From: Bradyrhizobium sp. B124
GTDB lineage: Bacteria; Pseudomonadota; Alphaproteobacteria; Rhizobiales; Xanthobacteraceae
DNA: 64,000 nucleotides
Direction: 5' to 3'
Assembly (NCBI RefSeq): GCF_038967635.1
Contig: NZ_CP152413.1
Coordinates: 6,824,001-6,888,000, forward strand
Shown here piece after piece: positions 1 to 8,842 of this stretch; within the stretch, counting starts at the first letter, position 1; each line of letters starts with the position of its first letter. The position numbers were made by a program, and so were the translations under genes. The notes beneath the pieces were generated by a model. The model searched no databases and was not told where the DNA came from. It saw only the letters and a program-made list of their open reading frames with translations.

Positions 1-2
1 CT

Positions 3-1121
3 CCATCGCTGTTTTCGCCGCTCAAGGTCGGTCCCTATGAGCTGAAGCATCGTGTCGTGATGGCGCCGCTGACGCGGATGCGGGCGGCGCGGCCGAGCCT
101 CGCGCCGCGGCCGATGAACGCGGAATATTACGCGCAGCGCGCCACGCCCGGCGGCCTGCTGATCGCGGAGGCCTCGCCGGTGGTCGCCACCGGCTTCGGC
201 AATCCCGGCGTCCCCGGCATCTATAGCGATACCCAGATCGCGGGCTGGCGCGAGGTGGTGGATGCCGTGCACGCCAAGGGCGGCTTGATCTTCCTGCAGC
301 TCTGGCACGTCGGCCGCGTCTCGCATTCCTCGTTCCAGCCGGATGGCGCGCTTCCGGTGGCGCCGTCGGCAGTCGCGATCCCGCCCGAGTTCAAGTGCAT
401 GACGGCGGACGGCAAGGTGGTCGACTACGAGACGCCGCGTGCGCTCGAGACCGGTGAAGTCGCCCTGATGGTCGAGGCGTATCGGCAGGGGGCGAAGAAC
501 GCGCTCGCCGCCGGCTTCGACGGCGTCGAGATCCACGGCGCCAATGGCTATTTGATCGAGCAGTTCCTGCAATCGCGCAGCAATCTACGGACCGACCAAT
601 ATGGCGGCTCGATCGAGAACCGCGTCCGCTTCCTGCTGGAAGTGACGCAGGCGGTGACCGAGGTCTGGGGCGCCAACCGCGTCGGCGTGCGGCTCTCGCC
701 TTACGGCATTGCCAATGGCAGCGGCGAGGCCGACCCGATGCCGCTCTACAGCCACGCCATCAAGGCGCTGGACAAGTTCGGGCTCGCCTATCTGCATTTC
801 ATCGAGCCGCGTGCCTCGGGCACCGGTCGCGCCGAGGTCGACTGGCAGAACGTGCCGTCCGCGATGGTGCTGTACCGCCCGATGTGGAGCGGCGTGCTGA
901 TCACCGCCGGCAATTTCGTCGGTGACAGCGCGCAGAGCGCGGTCGCGGAAGGTCATGCCGATGCGATCGCGTTCGGCCGCTATTTCATCTCCAACCCGGA
1001 CCTGCCGCGCCGCCTGCAGCGCGGCTATCCGCTGACCAAGTACAACCGTGCCACCTTCTATGCCGGCGAGGAGAAGGGCTACACGGATTATCCCGCCCAC
1101 GATGAGATGGCGCAGGCGTGA
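3..1121 (+). CDS. Old yellow enzyme (NADH:flavin oxidoreductase / alkene reductase), 5'-truncated
   Basis: FMN-dependent reductase of the old yellow enzyme family, which reduces activated C=C bonds or nitro groups with NAD(P)H in the cytosol. The reading frame is open from base 3, and the residues before the first in-frame GTG/ATG (57/60) read like a genuine OYE N-terminus (LFSPLKVGPYELKHRVVM), so the true start lies upstream of the window. The FMN-binding MAPLTRMRA segment, the substrate-binding pair in EIHGANGYL with the following catalytic Tyr, and the FLQSRSNLRTDQYGGS block are all present. The C-terminal FGRYFISNPDLPRRL phosphate-binding region is complete. The gene ends just before a palindromic repeat. 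Family assignment is firm; the substrate cannot be told. Confidence 0.93.
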   Translation, partial: PSLFSPLKVGPYELKHRVVMAPLTRMRAARPSLAPRPMNAEYYAQRATPGGLLIAEASPVVATGFGNPGVPGIYSDTQIAGWREVVDAVHAKGGLIFLQLWHVGRVSHSSFQPDGALPVAPSAVAIPPEFKCMTADGKVVDYETPRALETGEVALMVEAYRQGAKNALAAGFDGVEIHGANGYLIEQFLQSRSNLRTDQYGGSIENRVRFLLEVTQAVTEVWGANRVGVRLSPYGIANGSGEADPMPLYSHAIKALDKFGLAYLHFIEPRASGTGRAEVDWQNVPSAMVLYRPMWSGVLITAGNFVGDSAQSAVAEGHADAIAFGRYFISNPDLPRRLQRGYPLTKYNRATFYAGEEKGYTDYPAHDEMAQA

Positions 1122-1125
1122 CTTC

Positions 1126-1212
1126 GTAGCCCGGATGGAGCGCAGCGCAATCCGGGGCCTCTTGTCGGCGGATCAACCGTCCCCGGATTTCGCTTCGCTG
1201 CATCCGGGCTAC
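1126..1212. repeat. Palindromic intergenic repeat, family 'GTAGCCCGGATG'
   Basis: The left end gtagcccggatggagcgcag is mirrored at the right end by the reverse complement ending catccgggctac, giving one long imperfect hairpin directly after the OYE stop codon. It is one of several dispersed palindromic repeat families in the first 37 kb of the window and may also terminate transcription. Confidence 0.8.
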
Positions 1213-1226
1213 AATGCTTCCTTCCT

Positions 1227-1312
1227 CGTCATTGCGAGGAGCGGAGCGACGAAGCAATCCATCGCTCCTCACGCGTTGATAGATGGATTGCTTCGCTTCG
1301 CTCGCAATGACG
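1227..1312. repeat. Palindromic intergenic repeat, family 'CGTCATTGCGAG'
   Basis: The ends cgtcattgcgag and ctcgcaatgacg are exact reverse complements, and inner arms (gaagcaatccatc / gatggattgcttc) also pair. It lies immediately 3' of the previous repeat. An ATG at 1283 inside this element opens in frame with the following gene but is not its likely start. Confidence 0.8.
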
Positions 1313-1336
1313 GCGGGCAAAGCCGGAGAGCTCCCG

Positions 1337-1852
1337 ATGTTTCCGGACGACGAATTCGAGCCGACGAAGAAGCCGAAGCCGGTGGCGCTGGCGAAGCCCG
1401 CGGCCGGCCAATGCCTGTGCGGCAAGGTCCGGTTCGAGATCGATGTGCCGGCGCGCTGGGCCTGGCACGATCACACCGCCGCGAGCCGCCGCGCCCATGG
1501 CGCGGTTTATGCGACCTATGTCGGCAGCTGGAAGAAGCGCTTCCGCATCACGCAAGGCGAAAGCGAGCTCTCGCGTTACGAGGACGCGAAAAGCAAGACC
1601 GCGCGCAGCTTCTGCGCCAATTGCGGCACGCCTATCATCTACGAGCGCGCACGGTCGCCGCACATGGTGAACATTCCACGCGCACTGTTCTCGGGGCGCA
1701 CCGGCCGGCAGCCGCTCTACCATATCGCGATCGAGGAATTGCAGGAGTGGGCCTACACCGGCGAGCCGCTGGTGCCGCTGAAGGGCTATCCCGGCGTGGT
1801 CTGGCAACGTTCGAAAAAGAAGAAGCGCAGCGAGCGCGAGGGGATGTTCTAG
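1337..1852 (+). CDS. GFA-family (CENP-V/GFA fold) zinc protein, variant lacking catalytic cysteines
   Basis: Belongs to the GFA family, named after glutathione-dependent formaldehyde-activating enzyme. ATG 1337 is chosen because ggagag lies just upstream, whereas the upstream in-frame ATG 1283 sits inside a palindromic repeat. The structural zinc ligands are visible as C26-x-C28 (QCLCGKVRF) and C93-x-x-C96 (FCANCGTP). The central segment that normally carries the second, catalytic cysteine set reads WHDHTAASRRAHGA and has no cysteine, only histidines. It may therefore not perform classical formaldehyde-glutathione chemistry. The C-terminus is very lysine/arginine-rich. It is followed by a convergent membrane-protein gene. 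Confidence 0.82.
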   Translation: MFPDDEFEPTKKPKPVALAKPAAGQCLCGKVRFEIDVPARWAWHDHTAASRRAHGAVYATYVGSWKKRFRITQGESELSRYEDAKSKTARSFCANCGTPIIYERARSPHMVNIPRALFSGRTGRQPLYHIAIEELQEWAYTGEPLVPLKGYPGVVWQRSKKKKRSEREGMF

Positions 1853-1897
1853 GGCATTTTCGGTGCTGATTGAATCAGGACCGATGCTCTGGCTGCG

Positions 1898-3382
1898 TCA
1901 GCGCTTTGCGTAGATGACCTCTTCCGACCCTACGTATTCCTCGGTCCACCCTCTCTTGTCCACGAGGAACCGCTTCAGAGGTTCGTGCGCCTTCACCCAG
2001 AGCACCGTATCGATCTTGTACTTGGTGAGGACGGTGTCCCAGGCGGTCTCGTCGATCTCCCATTTGATCAGGCTGAAATAGTCGCGCAGCAGCTCATCGG
2101 GATAGGCGGTGGCCGATCGGCCGTCGACGAACACCGGCACCGCGCCACGTGTGTAGAAGATCAGGAGCCCGCCGACGTTCCAGTGGTTCAGCAGCCGTGC
2201 ATGCGGAAAATGGGTTTGAAGATAGCGCGCATCCTGCTCCGAGAGCAGCTGCGGAAGCGCGAGAGCCAGTCTGACGTACATCAAGGTCGGCGGCAGCGCG
2301 CACATTGCGACGATGCCGGCAACCAAGAGCGAGCTCTGGACCTTGAGGTCGTTCAGCTGCTTGGGCAGCACCCGGTCGATGTGAAGCGCCAGCGGCACCG
2401 TTGCGAACATGAAGAAGAACGACATGTACCGGTATTGGTAGAATCCCAGCAGCAGGAACAGCCAGGACAGCAGCCGCGACTCCAGAGGAGCCGGCGAAGC
2501 AGCCGGGTGGCGCAGCTCGAACGCGGCAAATATCGCGATATAGACGATGCCGGGAATGCTCCCGGGCACGGTGAAGTTCGCGGAGTAAGACCACCACTCG
2601 GTGATGTTCGCCTGCGCAAAATGGCCCAGCGTGGTGGTGACGCCGTCGTAGATGTGCCAGCCGAGCGGATTGATCAGGATCGCGACAAGGCAGCCGGCTG
2701 CCGCGAAACTGTAGAGCTTAAGACCCGCCCAGTCCCGCCTGAGCACGGACGTGGCGCCAAAGAGGCCGATGATGAAAAGCCCAAGCACAAAGCCGCCGTG
2801 CAGATTGGCCCAAAGCACCATCATCACCGGCAGCAGGAACCATCTGGTTCGCCTCAGGCACTCTGCGTAGAAGACGACGCAGAACAACATGGTGGGGGTG
2901 TTTGGCGAAGCGGCGAGATAGGAATTCGGCGCGGTCACGAACGCAGGGTAAAGCAGGCACGCGGCGAGAACGGAAATGCCAACCGCAAGTGTCGAGGCGC
3001 CGCTGCGCAGGCAGATCGATGCAAGATATCCGGTGATGACGGCGCCACATGCAACGACTGACAGTGTGAGACCGATATACCCCGTGTATTGAAACACCAC
3101 GCTGGCAATCACGTCCCAGAGCCAGGACAGATTGTACCATTGCCTGTCGCCGAGGGTGAATGACCATGGATCCTGGAAGGGGACCTTGCCGCGCTCCCTG
3201 ATCATATCTCCGGCGGCGAGGTGCCATCCGAGATCAAGGTGGCCGAGCAGGAGCGGCCCGTTCGACAGGTAGTACACGGACGTGACTGCGATCAGGAAGA
3301 CATAGAGACCCGGCTTCTCGAGCCCGATCGTTCCCGGTCCTCTATCGAGCCTGGTTCCGTTCCAGGCCGCCAGCGCGTCCAT
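1898..3382 (-). CDS. Large polytopic membrane protein, possibly GT-C-like
   Basis: About 494 residues with roughly ten or more hydrophobic segments and a soluble C-terminal domain. The first periplasmic loop carries HLDLGWHLAAGDMI followed by FQDPWSFT, a layout reminiscent of lipid-linked-sugar-using GT-C transferases, where an acidic residue in loop 1 is catalytic. This resemblance is inference. ATG 3382 is preferred because a GGGGG run lies 8 bases upstream; in-frame TTG (3454) and ATG (3427) starts would add up to 24 residues. It is convergent with the GFA gene and divergent from the ThDP enzyme, with no operon partner. Confidence 0.7.
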   Translation of the reverse strand: MDALAAWNGTRLDRGPGTIGLEKPGLYVFLIAVTSVYYLSNGPLLLGHLDLGWHLAAGDMIRERGKVPFQDPWSFTLGDRQWYNLSWLWDVIASVVFQYTGYIGLTLSVVACGAVITGYLASICLRSGASTLAVGISVLAACLLYPAFVTAPNSYLAASPNTPTMLFCVVFYAECLRRTRWFLLPVMMVLWANLHGGFVLGLFIIGLFGATSVLRRDWAGLKLYSFAAAGCLVAILINPLGWHIYDGVTTTLGHFAQANITEWWSYSANFTVPGSIPGIVYIAIFAAFELRHPAASPAPLESRLLSWLFLLLGFYQYRYMSFFFMFATVPLALHIDRVLPKQLNDLKVQSSLLVAGIVAMCALPPTLMYVRLALALPQLLSEQDARYLQTHFPHARLLNHWNVGGLLIFYTRGAVPVFVDGRSATAYPDELLRDYFSLIKWEIDETAWDTVLTKYKIDTVLWVKAHEPLKRFLVDKRGWTEEYVGSEEVIYAKR

Positions 3383-3718
3383 GACTGAACCCCCGCGATC
3401 GAAGCGAGCCAACTGCGGGCCCTGCATGCTTTTCTGTGTGCTTGATGAAGGCAAACCATCGTCGCTTTAGGGCACTCTGGCTAAAGTAGCGTTAAAGTCG
3501 GCCGCGCAATTCGATGGCTCCCGTTGAGGTTCACGTCTGCCCCAGCGCCGGCTTTCGCGGGGCTGGCCGACGGAGTGAATGACGAGCGCGTGCCCTGGAG
3601 GGCCAGGCGCGCGCCGGCGGAATGCGGCCATGACCGGCCGCTCGATTGCTCCCCAGGCGCAAGTTTGGTCATCTCCACCGGTGCCGTCGGCCAATGCGCC
3701 GGCAGGCCTGGAGGGAAC
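3383..3718. other. Divergent intergenic region before the ThDP enzyme
   Basis: About 336 bases between two divergently oriented genes. It contains an inverted repeat gcggcc-atgacc-ggccgc at 3624-3641 and the strong ribosome-binding site ggaggg directly before ATG 3719. No clear sigma-70 promoter could be assigned by eye. Confidence 0.4.
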
Positions 3719-5383
3719 ATGAAGAATCGCATCACCGGCCGCTCCGCGTTCCTGGCGCTGCTGAAGGACGAGGGCGTCACGCATCTGTTCGGCAATCCCG
3801 GCACCACCGAATTGCCGATCATGCATGCGCTGAAGGACCATCCCGACCTCACCTATGTGATGGCGATGCAGGAGAGCCTGGTCGTCGCGATGGCCGACGG
3901 CTTCAGCCGCGCCTCCGGCAAGCTCGTCGCCTGCAACGTCCATGTCGCGCCCGGTCTCGGCAATGCGATGGGCTCGCTCTACAATGCGAGCTTCACCGGC
4001 ACACCGCTGATCCTCACCGCCGGCCAGCAGGAACAGGGCCACGGCTTGACCGAGCCGGTGCTCTATGGCCCGCTGGTGCAGATGGCCACTCCTTTGGTGA
4101 AATGGGCCGTCGAGGTGACGCGGCTGGAGGACCTGCCGCGCATCGTGCGCCGCGCCGCCAAGATCGCGACCACGCCGCCCACGGGACCAGTGTTCATCTC
4201 GCTGCCCGGCGACATTCTCAACGCTGAGGCCGGCATCGAGCTCGGCCGCTCCACCCGGGTCGACACGCGCGTCCGGCCGTCGGAGGAGTCCTTGAAGGTG
4301 CTGGCCGCGCGGATCCTGAAAGCCGAGCGTCCGGTGATCGTCGTCGGCGACGAACTCGTCAAGAGCGACGCGTTGCGCGAGGCGGCCGACCTTGCCGAGG
4401 CGCTGGGCTGCCCGGCCTGGCAATCGCCGACGCCCTACGGTTCGCATTTCCTCTCCGAAAGCCTGAGCTTCATGGGCGCCATCGCGCGGCTGCAGAAGGT
4501 CGCCCGCGATGTGCTGGCGCCACATGATCTGCTGATCGCGCTCGGCGGCGATCCGCTGCGGATGTCGGTCTATAGCGAGGTCGATCCGCTGCCGGATGGG
4601 CTCTCGATCGTGCAGGTCGGCCTGGTCGACAGCGATCTCGCCAGGAACTATGGCGCCGAGATTGTAGTGAAGGCCGACGTCAAGGAGACGCTGCGCGCAT
4701 TGGTCCCGGCATTGAAGGAGCTCGGCGGCAGCGCGCTGGAGACGCGCGCGAAGCAGGGCCTCGCGGCGCTGTCGACGAAAAACTGGGCGGCGAAGCGCAA
4801 GGCGCTGGTCGAGCAGATCTCGAAGGCGAGCCTGAAATCGCCGATCGATCCGGACTGGCTGGCGCTGCAGGTCGTGGAGACGATGCCGGATAACGCGATC
4901 CTGGTCGACGAAGGCCTGACCTCGTCGCGGCAGATCCTCGGCTTACGCGCGCATCGCGACCGCTACGGCTATCACGCGCTCGCTTCCGGCGGCATCGGCT
5001 GGGGCCTGCCGGCCGCGGTCGGCGTCAGCCTCGCCAATCCGCAGCGCCCGGTGGTGTGCTATTCCGGCGACGGCTCGTCGATGTATTCGATCCAGTCGCT
5101 GTGGACCGCGGCCAATCACAAGCTGCCGCTGACCTTCGTCATCGTCAACAATGGCGGCTACCGTATCATCAAGCAGCGCCTGCTCGCCTTCCACGGCGAC
5201 GACAATTATGTCGGCATGGACTTCATCGATCCGCCGGTTGATTTCACCGGCGTCGCGCGCTCGCTCGGGCTCGAGGCGATCAAGGTCACCGACCCGCAGG
5301 AGCTGAAGGGCGTGATGAAGTCGGCATTCAGCCGTCCCGGTGCGAAGCTGATCGAGGTGATGGTGAGCAATTCGGTGAATTGA
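3719..5383 (+). CDS. ThDP-dependent decarboxylase / acetolactate-synthase-like enzyme
   Basis: 554-residue thiamin-diphosphate enzyme with the usual three-domain order: PYR domain (FGNPGTTELP with the cofactor-activating Glu, then NVHVAPGLGNAMG), a central domain around residues 190-330, and a C-terminal PP domain with the ThDP motif GDGSSMYS ending in NNGGY. The N-terminal motifs most resemble benzoylformate decarboxylase or a 2-oxo acid decarboxylase rather than biosynthetic acetolactate synthase, and no regulatory small subunit lies nearby. The start is set by ggagggaac immediately before ATG 3719. It stands alone, followed by two palindromic repeats. The reaction class is reasonably sure; the substrate is not. 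Confidence 0.88.
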   Translation: MKNRITGRSAFLALLKDEGVTHLFGNPGTTELPIMHALKDHPDLTYVMAMQESLVVAMADGFSRASGKLVACNVHVAPGLGNAMGSLYNASFTGTPLILTAGQQEQGHGLTEPVLYGPLVQMATPLVKWAVEVTRLEDLPRIVRRAAKIATTPPTGPVFISLPGDILNAEAGIELGRSTRVDTRVRPSEESLKVLAARILKAERPVIVVGDELVKSDALREAADLAEALGCPAWQSPTPYGSHFLSESLSFMGAIARLQKVARDVLAPHDLLIALGGDPLRMSVYSEVDPLPDGLSIVQVGLVDSDLARNYGAEIVVKADVKETLRALVPALKELGGSALETRAKQGLAALSTKNWAAKRKALVEQISKASLKSPIDPDWLALQVVETMPDNAILVDEGLTSSRQILGLRAHRDRYGYHALASGGIGWGLPAAVGVSLANPQRPVVCYSGDGSSMYSIQSLWTAANHKLPLTFVIVNNGGYRIIKQRLLAFHGDDNYVGMDFIDPPVDFTGVARSLGLEAIKVTDPQELKGVMKSAFSRPGAKLIEVMVSNSVN

Positions 5384-5403
5384 GCGCACGGCGCGCGCTC
5401 CGT

Positions 5404-5512
5404 CCCGTCATCCTGAGGTGCGAGCGGAGCGAGCCTCGAAGGATGCACGGCCCGGCAGGTGGCCGTCGATCCTTCGAGACGCGCGCAAGAGCGCGCTCCT
5501 CAGGATGACGGG
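5404..5512. repeat. Palindromic intergenic repeat, family 'CCCGTCATCCTGAGG'
   Basis: The terminal arms cccgtcatcctgag and ctcaggatgacggg are perfect reverse complements; inner arms (gcctcgaaggat / atccttcgag) also pair. The same element recurs at about 8656, 13373, 25950, 33066 and 36886. Confidence 0.88.
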
Positions 5513-5520
5513 AAACGAAT

Positions 5521-5624
5521 CGTAGGGTGGGTTAGCCGAAGGCGTAACCCACCACCGGCCTCTCATCAGCACCGGTGTTTGTTGGACCAAGATGGTGGGT
5601 TACGCTTTGCTAACCCACCCTACG
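5521..5624. repeat. Palindromic intergenic repeat, family 'CGTAGGGTGGGTTAGC'
   Basis: The ends cgtagggtgggttagc and gctaacccaccctacg are reverse complements, with inner cgtaaccca / tgggttacg arms. A second copy occurs at 20499-20585 and a diverged copy at 33211-33293. It lies between the convergent ThDP and LLM genes. Confidence 0.87.
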
Positions 5625-5628
5625 CAGG

Positions 5629-7011
5629 TCACTCCGCCGCCGCGCTCTTCACCCGATACCGCCCCGCCGGATGCGTCGCGTCGAGCCTTGCGCGGCCCGC
5701 GCCGAACAGCTTCTCGCGCAAGGTGCCCTTGGCATACTCCCGCTTGTAGCGGCCGCGCTTGACGAGCTCCGGCACCAGCATGTCGGCGATATCCTCGAAA
5801 TCGCCGGGCGAGATCGCAAAGGCGACGTTGAGGCCGTCGACGTCGGTGTCCTCGAACCATTGCTCGATCTTGTCGGCGACCTGCTCGGGCGAGCCGACCA
5901 CCACGGGGCCAGCGCCGCCGATGCCGACATGCTCGGCGACCTCGCGCACGGTCCAGACCCGATTGGGGTCGGCGCGGGTGACGTTGTCCATCGCGGAGCG
6001 GCCGGCGTCGTTCTGCACGTGCCGCACTTCCTGGTCGAGCGAATAGGTCGAGAAGTCGACACCGGTCCAGCCCGACATCAGCGCCAGCGCGCCCTCGTGG
6101 CTGATATGGCTGCGATACTCGGCGTATTTCGCCTTGGCCTCGGCTTCGGTCGGTGCCACGACGACGCACATCATCGAGAACATCAGGATCTCGGCCGCGT
6201 TGCGGCCTTTCTCGGCGGCAAGCTCCCGGATTGCCGACACCCGCGGGCCGATCACCTTCGCCGACGGCCCCGACATGAACACGCATTCGGCATGCTCGGC
6301 GGCGAACTGCCGGCCGCGCGGCGAGGTGCCGGCCTGGTAGAGCACCGGCGTGCGCTGCGGCGACGGCTCCGACAGATGGATCGCGTTGAGCCGGTAGTTG
6401 CTGCCCTCGTGCTGCACACGATGCACCTTCTTTGGATCCGTGAAGATGCCGCGCGCGACGTCGCGGATCGCGGCGTCGTCCTCCCAGCTGCCTTCCCAGA
6501 GCTTGTAGACCAGCTCCATATATTCGTCGGCGAGCTCGTAGCGGTCGTCATGCGCGGTCTGCTTGTCCTTGCCGGCCCCGCGCGCCGCGGAATCGAGATA
6601 GCCGGTCACCACGTTCCAGCCGACCCGGCCGCCGGTGAGGTGATCGAGCGTCGACATCCGCCGCGCGAACGGGTAGGGCGGTTCAAAGGAGAGGTTGCTG
6701 GTGACGCCGAAGCCGAGATTTTCGGTCACCGCGGCCATCGCCGGGATCAGCATCAAGGGCTCATTGGCCGGGGTCTGCGCCGCGTTGCGCAGCGCCGCAT
6801 CCGGATTGCCCGCATAGACGTCGTAGACGCCGAGCACGTCGGCAAGGAACAGCCCGTCGAACCGGCCGCGCTCCAGCGTCTTCGCCAGATCGGTCCAGTA
6901 GGACAGTCTGTTGTAGTCCTTGGTGCGGTCGCGCGGATGGGTCCACAGCCCCGGCGACTGATGCGCCACGCAGTTCATGGCAAAGGCGTTGAGCCGGATT
7001 TGTTTTGTCAT
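5629..7011 (-). CDS. LLM-class flavin-dependent monooxygenase (NtaA/SnaA/DmoA-like)
   Basis: 460-residue two-component flavin monooxygenase of the bacterial-luciferase-like superfamily, using FMNH2 from a separate reductase to oxidise a C-S, C-N or similar bond. Family features are the N-terminal AFAMNCVAHQSPGLWTHP segment, RGRFDGLFLAD, the STLDHLTGGRVGWNVVTG motif and the YQAGTSPRGRQFAAEHAECVF block. Length fits the NtaA/SnaA/DmoA/MSNO group. The start is ATG 7011; the frame extends upstream through a tandem 12-bp repeat but without convincing family sequence. It is transcribed divergently from an M20 amidohydrolase, suggesting shared regulation. Its reductase partner is not in the window. 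Confidence 0.9.
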   Translation of the reverse strand: MTKQIRLNAFAMNCVAHQSPGLWTHPRDRTKDYNRLSYWTDLAKTLERGRFDGLFLADVLGVYDVYAGNPDAALRNAAQTPANEPLMLIPAMAAVTENLGFGVTSNLSFEPPYPFARRMSTLDHLTGGRVGWNVVTGYLDSAARGAGKDKQTAHDDRYELADEYMELVYKLWEGSWEDDAAIRDVARGIFTDPKKVHRVQHEGSNYRLNAIHLSEPSPQRTPVLYQAGTSPRGRQFAAEHAECVFMSGPSAKVIGPRVSAIRELAAEKGRNAAEILMFSMMCVVVAPTEAEAKAKYAEYRSHISHEGALALMSGWTGVDFSTYSLDQEVRHVQNDAGRSAMDNVTRADPNRVWTVREVAEHVGIGGAGPVVVGSPEQVADKIEQWFEDTDVDGLNVAFAISPGDFEDIADMLVPELVKRGRYKREYAKGTLREKLFGAGRARLDATHPAGRYRVKSAAAE

Positions 7012-7012
7012 T

Positions 7013-7036
7013 GTCGAAACCTTGGTCGAAACCTTG
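7013..7036. repeat. Tandem 12-bp direct repeat upstream of the LLM monooxygenase
   Basis: Two exact copies of gtcgaaaccttg abut each other immediately 5' of the monooxygenase start codon (the gene is on the minus strand). They fall in the 5' leader between two divergent genes and could be slippage or a regulatory motif. Confidence 0.7.
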
Positions 7037-7251
7037 AGCGCCGCTTCGAATGCTGCCCGGTCGAATGCCGGGCGTCCCACGTCAACTTTGTTGCGACTTC
7101 CCACGTTTTGGCAAGGCCCCCTTCGCGATTCACACCCTTCCGGTGGCGCGCCGATCCCGATAGGTTGCCGGCCTCCAGAAGCATGATCCGGGCGCAAAGC
7201 GTCGCGTTCCGGCGGGGTCATGCCAAGACGCGACCGGACGAAGGAACAATC

Positions 7252-8631
7252 ATGGCGACACGGGCCGACGCAATCGCAAATGTGCGAGAGCATTTTCAAT
7301 CGGGACAGTTCTTGCAGGAGCTGGACCGCAGGGTCGGCTACCAGACCGAGAGCCTGAATGCCGACAAGGCCGATGCGCTGCGCGCCTATCTGGTCGAGAA
7401 TCTGCAGCCGGCCTTCGCCGAGCTCGATTTCACGACCCGGCTGATCGAATCGCCGACCGGCCGCGGGCCCTATCTGATCGCCGACTACCAGGAGGATGCG
7501 GCGCGGCCGACCGTGCTGACTTATGGCCATGGCGACGTCGTCGACGGCATGGTCGGCGAATGGCGCGACGGGCTCAATCCCTGGCAGACCACGGTCAAGG
7601 GCGATCGCGTCTATGGCCGCGGCACCGCCGACAATAAGGGCCAGCATTCGATCAACATGGCCGCGCTGCGCGCGGTGAAGCAGGCGCGCGGCGGCAAGCT
7701 CGGCTTCAACGCCAAGTTCATCATCGAGACCGGTGAGGAGATCGGCTCGCCCGATCTGCGCGAGGTCTGCGAGGCGCATCGCGAGGAGCTGAAGGCCGAT
7801 CTGTTCATTGCCTCGGACGGGCCGCGGCTGTCCGCGGAACGGCCGACCATCTTCCTCGGCTGCCGCGGCGGCAACCGCATCCATCTCGACGTCAATCTGC
7901 GCGACGGCGGCAACCATTCCGGCAATTGGGGCGGCGTGCTCGCCAATCCGGCGACGATTCTGGTCAACGCGATCGCGAGCCTGGTCGACGGCAAGGGCCG
8001 CATGAAGCTCGAGATCCTCAAACCACCGCCGATCTCCAACCGCGTCCGCGCCGCGCTCGCCGACGTCGAAATCAAGCCGACGGCGGACGAGCCGGCATTG
8101 GCGGAGGATTGGGGCGAGGAGGGCCTGACCGCGGCCGAGCGGCTCTATGCCTGGAACACGCTGGAAGTGCTGGCGATGTCATCGGGCAATATCGACAAGC
8201 CCGCCAATGCGATCCCCGGCAAGGCGAACGCGGTGCTGCAGCTCCGCTTCGTGGTCGGCACCAGATATCTCGAAGTGATCGATGGGGTGCGCGATTATCT
8301 GCACAAGAACGGCTTTCCGATGGTCGAGGTCTCGGGCGCGCAGCGTTTTGGTGCCTCGCGCACCGACATGGACAGCCCGTGGATCGAGTGGGCGGCGAAT
8401 TCGATCCGCACCACCACCGGCAAGGCGCCGGCGGTGCTGCCGAACTTCGGCGGCTCGCTGCCGAACGACGTGTTCTCCGAGGGCCTCGGCCTGCCGACGA
8501 TCTGGGTGCCGCATTCCTATCCGGGCTGCTCGCAGCACGCGCCCGACGAGCACATCCTGCTGCCGGTGACCGAGGAGGCGCTGACCATCATGGCCGGGCT
8601 GTTCTGGGATCTCGGCGAGGCACAGCTTTAA
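7252..8631 (+). CDS. M20-family metallo-amidohydrolase / dipeptidase
   Basis: 459-residue zinc hydrolase of the M20/ArgE/DapE family, cleaving an amide or peptide bond in the cytosol. The metal ligands appear in order: His in TYGHGDVVDG, the bridging Asp in YGRGTADNKGQ, the catalytic Glu pair in IETGEEIGSP, Asp in FIASDGPR, and the final His in VPHSYPGCSQH. The lid/dimerisation domain sits between about residues 200 and 330. ATG 7252 follows aaggaacaa. It is followed, across one palindromic repeat, by an MHS permease and an IclR regulator on the same strand. That arrangement suggests a module for import and hydrolysis of an acylated compound, perhaps with the divergent monooxygenase. Confidence 0.9.
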   Translation: MATRADAIANVREHFQSGQFLQELDRRVGYQTESLNADKADALRAYLVENLQPAFAELDFTTRLIESPTGRGPYLIADYQEDAARPTVLTYGHGDVVDGMVGEWRDGLNPWQTTVKGDRVYGRGTADNKGQHSINMAALRAVKQARGGKLGFNAKFIIETGEEIGSPDLREVCEAHREELKADLFIASDGPRLSAERPTIFLGCRGGNRIHLDVNLRDGGNHSGNWGGVLANPATILVNAIASLVDGKGRMKLEILKPPPISNRVRAALADVEIKPTADEPALAEDWGEEGLTAAERLYAWNTLEVLAMSSGNIDKPANAIPGKANAVLQLRFVVGTRYLEVIDGVRDYLHKNGFPMVEVSGAQRFGASRTDMDSPWIEWAANSIRTTTGKAPAVLPNFGGSLPNDVFSEGLGLPTIWVPHSYPGCSQHAPDEHILLPVTEEALTIMAGLFWDLGEAQL

Positions 8632-8655
8632 GATAGAAGGACGGGCTCGCTTTTT

Positions 8656-8767
8656 CCCCGTCATCCTGAGGCGCGAGCGGAGCGAGCCTCGAAGGATGCA
8701 CGGCCCCGCTGGTGGCCGTCGATCCTTCGAGGCTCGCCGAAGAGGCTCGCACCTCAGGATGACGGGG
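8656..8767. repeat. Palindromic intergenic repeat, family 'CCCGTCATCCTGAGG'
   Basis: The arms ccccgtcatcctgagg and cctcaggatgacgggg pair perfectly. It lies between the amidohydrolase and the MHS permease and could lower read-through between them. Confidence 0.87.
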
Positions 8768-8842
8768 AAGATGCGGGTTGCCGGGACAAGCTCGGCCACC
8801 GACGCGTTGAGAGAAGAGTGCCGACACGGCCAAGGAAACCTG

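Noticed and set aside
1283..1336. Upstream ATG for the GFA-family gene
   Set aside because: It lies inside a palindromic repeat and adds non-family residues; ATG 1337 has a Shine-Dalgarno.
5671..7251. Long upstream extension of the M20 amidohydrolase frame
   Set aside because: The extension is antisense to the LLM monooxygenase; a good ribosome-binding site and conserved N-terminus support ATG 7252.
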